This document shows positions 41,805 through 51,015 of a DNA stretch of 58,714 nt, in pieces; positions within the stretch are counted from its first letter, which is position 1; every line of letters starts with the position of its first letter. A model generated the notes under the pieces. The model was not told where the DNA came from. It was given only the letters and a program-made list of their open reading frames with translations, and did not search any database. The stretch covers positions 1 through 58,714 of the forward strand of contig JAZQQM010000008.1 of the NCBI GenBank assembly GCA_045629045.1, given 5' to 3'. Source of the DNA: JAILLW01 sp045629045. GTDB taxonomy: Bacteria; Bacillota; Clostridia; Lachnospirales; Lachnospiraceae. The position numbers and the translations under genes are program-made.

Positions 41805-43331
41805 ATGAAAAAGGAAGAAACAACAGTAATGAGTGAGGAAATTACGGAAAATGCCGACAGCATCAAAGTAAACGATGCAAAAGCAAAAAGGCTTGAAAAG
41901 AAAGCTGAGAAGATTAAGAAACACAAGGAAAAGAAACAGCGTACTCCGGAAGAAAAGAAAAAGAGAAGGAGAATTGTTATAGGTGTAATAGTCGCAGTTA
42001 TTGTGCTTTGGATTGTGATATCAAACATTATTGCAGCAAATACCCCCCCTGTGGTATATACAACTGCAGCAACCAAAGGCGATATTGTTCAAAGCATAGA
42101 CGCCTCGGGCCCTATCAAATCATTGGATAAAGCAGTGGTTTATGCGCCTGTTGAAGGTAAGGTAGGGGATGTTAACGTCGCTGTGGGAGACTTCGTTACG
42201 GAAGGAACCGTTCTTTTTACTTATGATGAAGAGACATTAAACAAGAGTATTGAAACAACAACTTTAAAGAAATCTGCTACTGACGGCGGTTACAATAAGT
42301 CAATTGAATCAAACAACAGAGTTGTATCAAAGTTAAGTGAAGCACTTACGAATTTGCCGGTACTTGATGAACAGATTCCTTTTGCAGAAAATTATATAGA
42401 TGAACTTGAAAAGAAAATTGAAGATAAAAAGGCGGCATTAAGCTATGAAGGCGCAATGCTTAACGTGTCGCTGCTTGACTATTCTCCTTATGATGAAGAA
42501 TATGTTGAACTTCAAAAGAGAATTCAGGAAAATGCATACGAGCAGCAGCATAATAAGGAACTTAGAGATATGCAGGAAGAGCTTGAGGATGCGAACAAGA
42601 TTCTTAATGATTTAAAGACACTTAAGTCCGAAATGAAATCACAAAAGAGCGGTTCCCAGGATTCTACCATGACTAAGGGGGCAAAGGAAGAACTTGAAGC
42701 CAATTATGAGATGAGCGTGGCTGAAATAGAAGAAACCCTTGAAGCCTACGAAGATGTTAAGGGTGGCGTAACAGCCGAATTTGACGGAGTAGTTACCAAA
42801 TTAAATACCATCAAGGGTGCACCTATTTCCAAGAGCACGGAACTTGTTACCATCGAAAGCATGGAAAATGTTGTGGTTGAAATTAAGCTTACGAAATTTG
42901 ACCTTGAAACATTAAGCGAAGGTATGGAAGCCACAGTTACAATTAACGGTAAGGACTATATAGGTAAGCTTTCTCATATTAATAAGATGGCCGAAACCAA
43001 TCAGTCCGGTTCTACTGTAGTAGGTGCTCAGATTAAGCTTGATAATCCTGATGATAATATTGTTCTTGGAATAGACGGTAAAGCGCAGATTAAAGTTGGT
43101 GAAGCAAAGGATGCAATATTGGTAGCCAATGAACTGGTTAACTACGATGTGGACGGAGCTTTCGTTAATATGGTAATAGACGGCATTGTAACCAAAGTTC
43201 ATGTTACTATAGGTCTTTCGGATGATGTAAATACGCAGATTCTTGAAGGAGTTTCGGAGGGAGATCAGATTATTACAGAACTTCCGGATACGGTAACCGA
43301 AGGAATGACAGTAACAGCAATAGCTCAGTAA
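41805..43331 (+). CDS. Membrane-fusion (adaptor) protein, YknX/HlyD-like
   Basis: The 508-residue protein has a charged N-terminal cytoplasmic tail (about 1-56), one helix (57-77) and the adaptor layout: barrel-hybrid half (IKSLDKAVVYAPVEGKVGDV), long coiled-coil hairpin (about 155-310), second lipoyl half (GGVTAEFDGVVTKLNTIKG), and a beta-barrel domain. It connects the ATPase/permease pair to outer-surface function. It follows the ATPase by 31 bp and precedes the permease by 10 bp. Confidence 0.9.
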   Translation: MKKEETTVMSEEITENADSIKVNDAKAKRLEKKAEKIKKHKEKKQRTPEEKKKRRRIVIGVIVAVIVLWIVISNIIAANTPPVVYTTAATKGDIVQSIDASGPIKSLDKAVVYAPVEGKVGDVNVAVGDFVTEGTVLFTYDEETLNKSIETTTLKKSATDGGYNKSIESNNRVVSKLSEALTNLPVLDEQIPFAENYIDELEKKIEDKKAALSYEGAMLNVSLLDYSPYDEEYVELQKRIQENAYEQQHNKELRDMQEELEDANKILNDLKTLKSEMKSQKSGSQDSTMTKGAKEELEANYEMSVAEIEETLEAYEDVKGGVTAEFDGVVTKLNTIKGAPISKSTELVTIESMENVVVEIKLTKFDLETLSEGMEATVTINGKDYIGKLSHINKMAETNQSGSTVVGAQIKLDNPDDNIVLGIDGKAQIKVGEAKDAILVANELVNYDVDGAFVNMVIDGIVTKVHVTIGLSDDVNTQILEGVSEGDQIITELPDTVTEGMTVTAIAQ

Positions 43332-43341
43332 GAGGATAATT

Positions 43342-44565
43342 ATGGGACAGATTATTGAATACATTAAAATAGCGATTATGAATATAAAGCATAATCGCGG
43401 ACGTTCCGTACTTACCATGCTGGGTATTATTATCGGTATTGCATCGGTTATCATGGTTATTTCAATCGGTAACGGTGTTACGGAATCGGTTAATACGGAA
43501 CTTGAAGGACTGGCAGGCGGCCAGGTTGCCTTGTATGTTGATTCTACAAGAAAAGATACATATGTAACTCTTAATATGGAGGACGTTGAATTACTGACCA
43601 ACAGATTGGACCATATCAATGGTGCTTCTCCGGTATTAAATTCCTGGGGAACCGTGGTAAGCCCAAAGATATCAATAGATATGAACCTGACAGGCGGTAC
43701 CCCAAGTTACTACTATAATTCCAAGGAACCTATGCTTAAGGGAAGATATTTTGATCAGTCCGATTATGATTCAGGTGCGGCAGTGGGTGTTATAACTGAT
43801 GCGGATGCAAAGGCTCTGTTCGGTACTACGGATGTGGTTGGAATGACAGTTGAAGGCACCTTGTGGGGAATTGCACAGGATATTACAATTGTCGGTGTAA
43901 GAAGTTCCTCCTCCTCAGGTCTTATAGCGATGCTTGACGGAGGTACGGTAACTTCCGTAACTATTGAAGTGCCACTTTCATTTATGGCCAACAAATTTGG
44001 TCTTAATATAAGTAATATAGGAGTTATTTATATTTATTGCGAGGGCGCGGAATATTCAGTAGAGGTTGCAAAGCAGGCAGTTAATCTGTTGGAGAACAAG
44101 TATCACTGTAAGGGTGATAACCAGATTCTTATGGAGAACTTTGCGGACGTAACCGATCAGCTGGGAAGTATTATGAGCATCATTACAATATTCATTTCCT
44201 TCGTTGCAGCCATATCTTTGCTGGTAGGCGGTATCGGAGTTATGAATATCATGCTTGTTTCCGTAACCGAAAGAACAAGAGAAATCGGTATCCGTAAATC
44301 TCTGGGTGCCAGAACAAACTATATTATGTGGCAGTTCCTGGCAGAAGCCGGAATTATTACACTGATAGGCGGTGTCGTGGGTATTGTGCTTGGAGTTTTG
44401 GGTGCAATAGGTTTGGGAAGCGCATTTGATATCCAGGCATCCATCGGAGCAGGAACGGTAATAGCAGCATCCATGTTCTCATGCGCCATAGGTATTTTCT
44501 TCGGAATCTATCCTGCCAAGAAAGCGGCGCGATTAAGCCCTATTGAAGCTTTAAGACACGAGTAA
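43342..44565 (+). CDS. MacB-type permease (FtsX-like)
   Basis: A 407-residue permease with one N-terminal helix (about 20-42, NRGRSVLTMLGIIIGIASVIMV follows the family start), a ~220-residue extracytoplasmic MacB_PCD-type domain, and three C-terminal helices (about 278-395). The motif SVTERTREIGIRKSLGARTNYI is the coupling loop of MacB/LolC permeases. It completes the efflux system; the substrate is unknown. A terminator follows. Confidence 0.93.
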   Translation: MGQIIEYIKIAIMNIKHNRGRSVLTMLGIIIGIASVIMVISIGNGVTESVNTELEGLAGGQVALYVDSTRKDTYVTLNMEDVELLTNRLDHINGASPVLNSWGTVVSPKISIDMNLTGGTPSYYYNSKEPMLKGRYFDQSDYDSGAAVGVITDADAKALFGTTDVVGMTVEGTLWGIAQDITIVGVRSSSSSGLIAMLDGGTVTSVTIEVPLSFMANKFGLNISNIGVIYIYCEGAEYSVEVAKQAVNLLENKYHCKGDNQILMENFADVTDQLGSIMSIITIFISFVAAISLLVGGIGVMNIMLVSVTERTREIGIRKSLGARTNYIMWQFLAEAGIITLIGGVVGIVLGVLGAIGLGSAFDIQASIGAGTVIAASMFSCAIGIFFGIYPAKKAARLSPIEALRHE

Positions 44566-44595
44566 AGATATACAATACAATATGGTATTGAACAG

Positions 44596-44632
44596 GCGGA
44601 TTATTTTAGATTGAAATAATCCGCTATTTATT
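44596..44632 (+). terminator. Likely terminator of the MacAB-like operon
   Basis: GCGGATTATTT (44596-44606) and AAATAATCCGC (44614-44624) form an 11-bp perfect stem; TATTTATTT follows. The weak T-run makes it a moderate terminator. Confidence 0.7.
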
Positions 44633-44710
44633 TGAAATTTCCCCATATTTTATTGCGGGATTCTGAGTTAATATTAAGTTTAGTTGGTATTATTTCAGAG
44701 GATAACAATT

Positions 44711-46513
44711 ATGAATAATCGCAGATCAAAGCTAAAATGGCTCTGGGAAAACATGAAGGGGAGAAGAGTCGTTTTTATTCTTGGAATTATCGGAACAATC
44801 ATTTATTCTTCCATGCAGATTGTTGTTCCGTACTTCTCAGGACAGATTGTTGATATCTTTTTAAGCGGCGGCGATGTTGCTACTAAAATAGATACGCAAC
44901 GTACGCTGTTTTATACACTCATAGGTTATATGGTCGGACTGACTGTCTTTAGGGTAGTGGTGGTCTATTTTGACTGTATGGCATATGAACATGTGTCACA
45001 ATATGTACTGTCCAAAGTTCGTAATTTCCTTTTTCAAAAAATTGAACATCAGGATATGACCTTTTACGGAACTTACAGAACAGGTGACCTGATGACAAGA
45101 ATGACAGGTGACCTTGATGCGGTTCGCCATAATATTGCCTGGGTAATAAGAGCCATTATTGAATCTGTTACTCTTTATTCTGCTGCGGCAATTTATTTTA
45201 TGGTAATGAATGTAAAGCTGGCATTGTCTATTCTTGTTATTTCACCGCTGATTTTCATTATTATAGTTTTGTTTAAGAAAAAGGTTGCTCCCATGCATGC
45301 ACTTCTTCGTGAGAAGTTTGCTTCGATGAATACGGATGCACAGGAAAATATTTCCGGTAACCGTGTTGTAAAAGCCTTCGCAAGAGAAGATTATGAAATC
45401 GAAAAATTCGATAAGGCAAACACCACTTATCGTGAAACAAACAAAGAAACAAATATGACCTGGCTTAAGTTCTTCCCATATGTAGAGACCTGCTGCAATA
45501 TTCTGCCGGTTATCTTACTTCTTGTGGGCGGATATTTTATTATTAACGGTGGACTTACCATGGGTGAATACGTTGCCTTTTCGGGACTTATATGGGCAAT
45601 TGCAAATCCCATGCGATTGCTTGGTAATATTATGAACGAGTTCCAGCGATTCTCTGCAGCTTCCGATAAGGTTATGGAGATTTACTATTCCGAACCTAAG
45701 ATAGTTGATCCGGAAAAACCGGTAGAGAATCCCGGAAGATTCAAGGGTAAGATCGAATTTAGGAACGTAACCTTTATGTATTCGGACGGTGTGCTAAATG
45801 TGCTTAAAAATATATCTTTTACCGCAAAGCCCGGACAGACTATAGCGATTATGGGAGAAACAGGATGCGGTAAGACCACGCTTGTGCAGATGATTCCCAG
45901 ATTCTACGAGCCTACGGAAGGTCAGATACTGATTGATGATATTAATATAAATAAATACAGACTGGAAGACTTGCGACGTAATATCGGACTTGCCACTCAG
46001 GATGTTCTTCTGTATTCGGACACTATAGAGGGTAATATTGCATACGGCGTGGCACATATGTCGCTTAACGATATTATTAAGTATGCCAAATATTCGGCAG
46101 CTTCGGATTTCATTTCAAAGATGCCCGAAGGCTATGACACAATTATAGGCGAGCGCGGTGTGGGACTTTCCGGTGGACAGAAGCAGCGTATATCTTTGGC
46201 AAGAGCTCTTGCTGTAGAACCTTCGATTCTGATACTGGATGATACAACATCGGCAGTTGATATGGAGACGGAAAAAGAAATACAGCATGCCTTAAGGCAC
46301 CTTGATTTTGAGTGTACGAAGCTTATTATCGCACAAAGAATATCAACGACTAAGTTCGCAGACAGAATTCTTATTTTAAGAAACGGTGAAATTATAGAAG
46401 ACGGAACACATGAAGAATTAATAGCCAACCACGGTTATTATTATGATTTGGTGTGTCTCCAGACAGGAAGGGTGGTTATTGATGAGCACGAAAAACACTT
46501 ATCGCAAGGATGA
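44711..46513 (+). CDS. ABC exporter half-transporter with degenerate ATP site
   Basis: The 600-residue protein has six membrane helices (about 20-310) and an ATPase domain with GETGCGKTT at 382-390, LSGGQKQR and a Walker B ending LILDDTTSAVD: Asp511 stands where the catalytic Glu is expected. In heterodimeric exporters (BmrC/TM287-like) this marks the subunit with the non-hydrolysing site. The start at 44711 follows AGAGG; the longer frame starts TTG without a site. The next gene encodes the partner and overlaps its end by 32 bases. Confidence 0.93.
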   Translation: MNNRRSKLKWLWENMKGRRVVFILGIIGTIIYSSMQIVVPYFSGQIVDIFLSGGDVATKIDTQRTLFYTLIGYMVGLTVFRVVVVYFDCMAYEHVSQYVLSKVRNFLFQKIEHQDMTFYGTYRTGDLMTRMTGDLDAVRHNIAWVIRAIIESVTLYSAAAIYFMVMNVKLALSILVISPLIFIIIVLFKKKVAPMHALLREKFASMNTDAQENISGNRVVKAFAREDYEIEKFDKANTTYRETNKETNMTWLKFFPYVETCCNILPVILLLVGGYFIINGGLTMGEYVAFSGLIWAIANPMRLLGNIMNEFQRFSAASDKVMEIYYSEPKIVDPEKPVENPGRFKGKIEFRNVTFMYSDGVLNVLKNISFTAKPGQTIAIMGETGCGKTTLVQMIPRFYEPTEGQILIDDININKYRLEDLRRNIGLATQDVLLYSDTIEGNIAYGVAHMSLNDIIKYAKYSAASDFISKMPEGYDTIIGERGVGLSGGQKQRISLARALAVEPSILILDDTTSAVDMETEKEIQHALRHLDFECTKLIIAQRISTTKFADRILILRNGEIIEDGTHEELIANHGYYYDLVCLQTGRVVIDEHEKHLSQG

Positions 46514-48263
46514 AGTTCTTGAAGAACCCTTTGATATAAAACACCTTCTTAGGGCTTCTTCATATATCAAAAAATATCTTAAACAGATGATAGTTGCATT
46601 GCTGTTTAGTGCAGTGGGCGGAGCTACGGCGCTTCTTGGACCCATCATTACCCAGAAGGCACTTGATGAAGTAATACCGGACAAAGATATGCGTACTTTG
46701 ATTATGCTGGGTATTCTCCTGGTGGGAGTGTATGCGGTGAGCGTTATCTTTGTAACGATTCGTTCCAAGATAATGGTCAAAGTATCCCAGACAATCATTT
46801 ACGATATTCGTAAAGATTTGTTTGCACATATGCAGAAGCTTAGCTTCCAATATTATGATGACCGTCCTCACGGAAAGATTTTGATAAGAGTTGTTAACTA
46901 TGTTAATTCCGTATCGGATATGCTTTCCAACGGACTTATTAATATAATTCTTGAGGTTATCAATCTTATTTTTATTATCGCATTTATGCTGTCGGTGGAC
47001 GTACAGCTTTCGATTGTGGTTCTGTGCGGCGTGCCGGTGCTTGCGGTATTTATGCTGTGGATGAAGAATAAGCAGCGTAAGGCATGGCAGGCGGTTTCCA
47101 ATAAGAGTTCTAACCTTAATGCTTATCTTCAGGAGAATATAGTGGGTGCCAAGGTTACTCAGATGTTCGCCAGAGAAGATGAAAACGCCGATATTTTTTA
47201 TGATTTAACGGAAGATTACAGAGGAACATGGATGACGGCAGTTCGTTACTCCAATGCTGTATGGCCGGGAATCGATACGATTTCGGTTCTTATAAGAGCT
47301 GCTATCTTTATAGCGGGATTAATTATTTTCGGTGCGGGTAATAAATCTGTGGGAACTATTGTAGCAATCTCGAGCTATGCTTCAAGATTCTGGCAACCCA
47401 TTATGAACCTGGGTAATATTTTTAATAACTTCATAAACAACATCGCATACCTTGAGAGAATCTTCGAAACGATGGATGAGGAGATTACGGTTGATGATGT
47501 GCCTGATGCAATTGTTATGCCGCCTATTAAGGGTAAGGTTGAATTCAAAAATGTTAAATTCTCTTATGAAGAGGGCAAAGAGATACTTCATGATGTTTCC
47601 TTTACCGTTAATCCGGGTGAAAGCATAGCACTTGTAGGCCCTACGGGAGCCGGCAAATCGACAATAGTTAATCTGATTTCAAGATTCTATAATCTTGATT
47701 CCGGACAGCTTCTTATAGATGATGTGGATATTTCAAAGGTTACCCTTAAGTCTCTAAGATCTCAGATGGGAATTATGCTTCAGGACAGTTTTATATTCTC
47801 CGGAACAATTATGGATAATATAAGATACGGTAAGCTGGATGCCACTATGAATGAAATAATAGAGGCAAGTAAAAAGGTATGCGCCGATGACTTTATTTCA
47901 TCACTTCCCGACGGCTATTTAAGTGAAGTGCATGAAAGAGGTGCATCTTTGTCCCAGGGCCAAAGACAGCTTATATCTTTTGCCAGAACCTTAATATCAA
48001 ACCCTGCTATTTTGGTACTTGATGAAGCCACTTCCAGCATTGATGTTCAAACCGAAAGAGCTCTTCAAAAAGGTCTTGATACCATGCTTAAGGGACGTAC
48101 ATCCTTCATTATTGCCCACAGATTATCAACGATTCGTAACTGTGACAAAATTATGTATATAGATGAGGGCGGAATAGTCGAAAGCGGTACTCACGATGAA
48201 CTTATGAAGGCAAGAGGAGCATATTATAAGCTTTATACCGCTCAACTTGATGATATAGCATAG
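46482..48263 (+). CDS. ABC exporter half-transporter with canonical ATP site
   Basis: The 593-residue partner has six membrane helices and an ATPase domain with GPTGAGKST, LSQGQRQLISFARTL and the canonical Walker B ILVLDEATSSID with its Glu. Paired with the preceding degenerate subunit it forms an asymmetric heterodimeric exporter, of the multidrug or peptide type. The start at 46482 lies inside the previous gene (overlap 32 bases). No substrate gene is adjacent. Confidence 0.94.
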   Translation: MSTKNTYRKDEVLEEPFDIKHLLRASSYIKKYLKQMIVALLFSAVGGATALLGPIITQKALDEVIPDKDMRTLIMLGILLVGVYAVSVIFVTIRSKIMVKVSQTIIYDIRKDLFAHMQKLSFQYYDDRPHGKILIRVVNYVNSVSDMLSNGLINIILEVINLIFIIAFMLSVDVQLSIVVLCGVPVLAVFMLWMKNKQRKAWQAVSNKSSNLNAYLQENIVGAKVTQMFAREDENADIFYDLTEDYRGTWMTAVRYSNAVWPGIDTISVLIRAAIFIAGLIIFGAGNKSVGTIVAISSYASRFWQPIMNLGNIFNNFINNIAYLERIFETMDEEITVDDVPDAIVMPPIKGKVEFKNVKFSYEEGKEILHDVSFTVNPGESIALVGPTGAGKSTIVNLISRFYNLDSGQLLIDDVDISKVTLKSLRSQMGIMLQDSFIFSGTIMDNIRYGKLDATMNEIIEASKKVCADDFISSLPDGYLSEVHERGASLSQGQRQLISFARTLISNPAILVLDEATSSIDVQTERALQKGLDTMLKGRTSFIIAHRLSTIRNCDKIMYIDEGGIVESGTHDELMKARGAYYKLYTAQLDDIA

Positions 48264-48360
48264 ACTAAATCGCTTAATTGGCGATTTATGGAGCGTAATA
48301 TATATGTTATAATGATTTCAATGAATCAGCTAAGGCTGATCGTGAAAGGAGAAATATTAA

Positions 48361-49254
48361 ATGGAAGTTGGAACAATTGTAATTATTGCTTTAGTAATCA
48401 TTTTGATTATTTTCTTATGCAGATGTATCAGCATAGTACCTCAGGCAAGCGCTTGGGTAATCGAGTGTTTCGGTAAATATTCTTCAACATGGAGTGCCGG
48501 ACTTAACTTCAGAATCCCGATTATCTACAGAGTTGCCAAGAAGGTTTCTTTAAAAGAGCAGGTTGCAGACTTTGAGCCTCAGCCCGTTATTACCAAAGAT
48601 AACGTTACAATGATGGTTGATTCGGTTGTATTCTTCTCAGTATTTGATGCAAAGTTATTCACATACGGTGTTGAAAGACCAATCGCAGCTATCGAGAACT
48701 TATCGGCAACAACTCTTCGTAACATCATCGGTTCTATGACACTTGATGAAACACTTACTTCAAGAGATTCAATCAACGGTCAGATTACATCAATTCTTGA
48801 TGAAGCTACTGATAAGTGGGGAATCAAAGTAAGCCGTGTAGAAGTTAAGAATATTCAGCCTCCCGCAACTATCCGTGAAGCGATGGAAAAGCAGATGAGA
48901 GCCGAAAGAGAAAAGAGAGAAAAAATCCTTACTGCAGAAGGTGAGAAGCAGTCAGCAATTACACTTGCGGAAGGTGAAAAGGAAGCAGCTATTCTTAAGG
49001 CAGATGCTGTTAAAGAAAAGATGATTCGTGAGGCTCAGGGTGAAGCCGAAGCATTACTTGCAGTTCAGAAGGCAAGAGCTGAAGGTATCAAACTCATTAA
49101 CGAAGCAGCTCCTTCGGACGGATATCTTAAACTTAAGTCATTTGAGGCAGCCGAGAATATGGCTAACGGCCAGGCTACTAAGATTATCGTTCCTTCGGAT
49201 ATCGCTAATTTAGCAGGTACAGTTACAGCAATCACAGAGACAGTTCGTAAGTAG
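48361..49254 (+). CDS. SPFH/stomatin-like membrane protein
   Basis: A 297-residue band-7 protein: an N-terminal helix (about 5-25), the SPFH domain (about 28-200, VPQASAWVIECFGKYSSTW, NVTMMVDSVVFFSVFDAKL, VKNIQPPATIREAMEKQM), and a helical C-terminal rod rich in Glu, Ala and Lys (205-255). The length and order match QmcA-like stomatins, which oligomerise at membrane microdomains and often pair with NfeD or small membrane proteins. GAAAGGAG precedes the start. Upstream, 48325-48340 (ATCAGC/GCTGAT) is a short hairpin; AAATCGC/GCGATTT at 48267-48287 lies just after the ABC exporter with no T-run. Confidence 0.93.
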   Translation: MEVGTIVIIALVIILIIFLCRCISIVPQASAWVIECFGKYSSTWSAGLNFRIPIIYRVAKKVSLKEQVADFEPQPVITKDNVTMMVDSVVFFSVFDAKLFTYGVERPIAAIENLSATTLRNIIGSMTLDETLTSRDSINGQITSILDEATDKWGIKVSRVEVKNIQPPATIREAMEKQMRAEREKREKILTAEGEKQSAITLAEGEKEAAILKADAVKEKMIREAQGEAEALLAVQKARAEGIKLINEAAPSDGYLKLKSFEAAENMANGQATKIIVPSDIANLAGTVTAITETVRK

Positions 49255-49278
49255 TTAAAATTTTAGTAGGAGAACTTC

Positions 49279-49728
49279 ATGGAAGGATTAATAGGAGTAA
49301 TTGTCTGGGTTGCAATAATTATAATATTTGTTAAAAAGTTTATTAACAAAAACATTGCAGCAAACAGACCCAGTGATAAAGCAGTTACTCCGGCCAATAA
49401 GATGCCGTATATTTCACAGCCTTCGTCTTCGACAAGCACAGCATTCAATACGCCTAGCAGGGAACCTTCCGGTGCTGGAAATGTATATGCAGGCGGCGCG
49501 GGGCGCAAAACCTATAAGGCCGAAAAAGCTACCCACACTCAGATGGAAGACAGGTCAAACGACTGGCTGGCTCATCAGCTTAGTGATGAAAGACGCGCTT
49601 TGTACAAAGCAAACAGTATGTTCGGACAGCAAATGGAACATCGACAGGTATGTGACGCCAGAATGCTCAAAGAATATCATTTGGCTAACTGTAGCGCAGA
49701 CGGTATAGATATGGCCGAGTACAGATAA
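49279..49728 (+). CDS. Small membrane protein next to the SPFH gene
   Basis: The 149-residue protein has one N-terminal helix (about 3-20, IGVIVWVAIIIIFVKKF), a Pro/Ser/Thr-rich linker and a cytoplasmic helical end (NDWLAHQLSDERRALYKA) with two cysteines. It begins 24 bp after the SPFH gene, with AGGAGA upstream, and probably belongs to the same operon. No NfeD features are present. The convergent potassium channel gene ends 2 bp after its stop. Confidence 0.7.
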   Translation: MEGLIGVIVWVAIIIIFVKKFINKNIAANRPSDKAVTPANKMPYISQPSSSTSTAFNTPSREPSGAGNVYAGGAGRKTYKAEKATHTQMEDRSNDWLAHQLSDERRALYKANSMFGQQMEHRQVCDARMLKEYHLANCSADGIDMAEYR

Positions 49729-49729
49729 G

Positions 49730-50881
49730 TTAATATGTTATAAGAATAATGCCATCGTCCTTTTTAATAATGGTTGAACCATTGGGGACGATGGTTTTGT
49801 TTACTCTTCTTATCATAAGAATGAGTTCGTTCTTGGACAAATCAAGCTCTTTGATTCGCTGTCCTACCCATTCGTTATCTTCTTCAACTACTATTTCCTT
49901 AAGGGAAATATCAACATCATCACGATAATTCTTAGCACCGATAACAAGCTTGTCATCCGTATACAGGACGGTATTTCCGTTAGGAATAATAACGTCGCCG
50001 TGACGAAGAATCATGGCAAGAATAAGCTGAGGCGGGAAGACGATATCTTTAATCTTCTGATTTTCCCAGGGATGGTTTTCCTGTACTTCCGACACAACGA
50101 ACTGAAGCTCATGTTCGGAGCTTTTGTAGGTTTTGATTTTAGTATATCTTTCGACGAAACCTGCACTTATGATACCGGTGGGGATAGCCACCATTCCTAC
50201 GCCCAGGAAGGCTATAATGATAGCGAAGAACTGCCCCCAGAAAGTAACAGGATATATATCACCGTAACCTACCGTAAGGAGTGCCGAAACTGCCCACCAC
50301 ATACCGGAAAAGGCATTGGCGAAGCTCTCGGGCTGGGCATCGTGTTCGAAACTGTACATACATAGTGATGAGAAAATAAGAAATATTGCAATAAGAACCA
50401 TGGAAGAAATAAGCTGGTTCTTCTTTTCTTTAATAATATCAAGAATTACGTTAAACGCATCGTATTGGGCATTGATCTTAAACAACCGGAAAATTCTTAT
50501 TACTCTGAACATTCTGAATGCAACAGCACCTGCCGGGAAAAAGATAGGAAGATAATAAGGCAGGAAGGTCAGCAAATCGATTAATCCGAAGATAGAAAAT
50601 ACAAAGGCAAGAATAGCTCTTCCACGGCTTTTTTGGGGGAAAAGAAGATCCGCAGTCCAGATTCTTAGGATATATTCAATGGTAAAAATTATGATGGTGA
50701 CAAGCTCGATAATATCTATGATGCCGGTATAGGGAGCCATTTCATCAAAGGTATCAAGCAAAGTTACCGTTAGATTAATGATAATTGCAAAAACGATGAA
50801 GTAGTCAAAGAATTTACTTAATGCATCGGATTTATTACCTATTTGAATTATATTGAATATTTTTTTGCGTAATTTTTGCAT
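49730..50881 (-). CDS. Voltage-gated-type potassium channel with RCK_C tail
   Basis: A 383-residue six-helix channel: S1-S3 (about 26-110), S4 with Arg at 123, 126, 129 and 132, pore helix with WWAVSALL and selectivity filter TVGYGD (203-208), then S6 and a cytoplasmic part with two TrkA-C-like units (about 255-320 and 325-383; ends PNGSTIIKKDDGIILITY). The layout is that of prokaryotic Kv channels with a ligand-sensing C-terminus. Stands alone on the minus strand. Confidence 0.94.
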   Translation of the reverse strand: MQKLRKKIFNIIQIGNKSDALSKFFDYFIVFAIIINLTVTLLDTFDEMAPYTGIIDIIELVTIIIFTIEYILRIWTADLLFPQKSRGRAILAFVFSIFGLIDLLTFLPYYLPIFFPAGAVAFRMFRVIRIFRLFKINAQYDAFNVILDIIKEKKNQLISSMVLIAIFLIFSSLCMYSFEHDAQPESFANAFSGMWWAVSALLTVGYGDIYPVTFWGQFFAIIIAFLGVGMVAIPTGIISAGFVERYTKIKTYKSSEHELQFVVSEVQENHPWENQKIKDIVFPPQLILAMILRHGDVIIPNGNTVLYTDDKLVIGAKNYRDDVDISLKEIVVEEDNEWVGQRIKELDLSKNELILMIRRVNKTIVPNGSTIIKKDDGIILITY

Positions 50882-50899
50882 TTATTCATTCCCCACGGT

Positions 50900-50926
50900 T
50901 TATTTTGATACGGTACCTGCCGATAT
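50900..50926 (+). promoter_or_regulatory. Possible SigD promoter for the glycosyltransferase genes
   Basis: GCCGATAT (50919-50926) is an exact SigD-type -10 box. The segment 15 bases upstream is TTAT, a poor -35 (consensus TAAA). CCGATA-TACG-TATCGG (50920-50935) is also a perfect inverted repeat, so the site may instead be an operator. It lies 90 bp upstream of the first glycosyltransferase start. Confidence 0.35.
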
Positions 50927-51015
50927 ACGTATCGGGTGTGTACATTAACATTTTAGCACATAATTGATTGTAATTGCTTTAAATGTGTATAGAAGCCCTA
51001 AAGGAGTTGTTCTTA

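Noticed and set aside
48267..48340. Two hairpins before the SPFH gene as a riboswitch
   Set aside because: Both are short (6-7 bp) with no conserved riboswitch sequence; they look like simple stem-loops.
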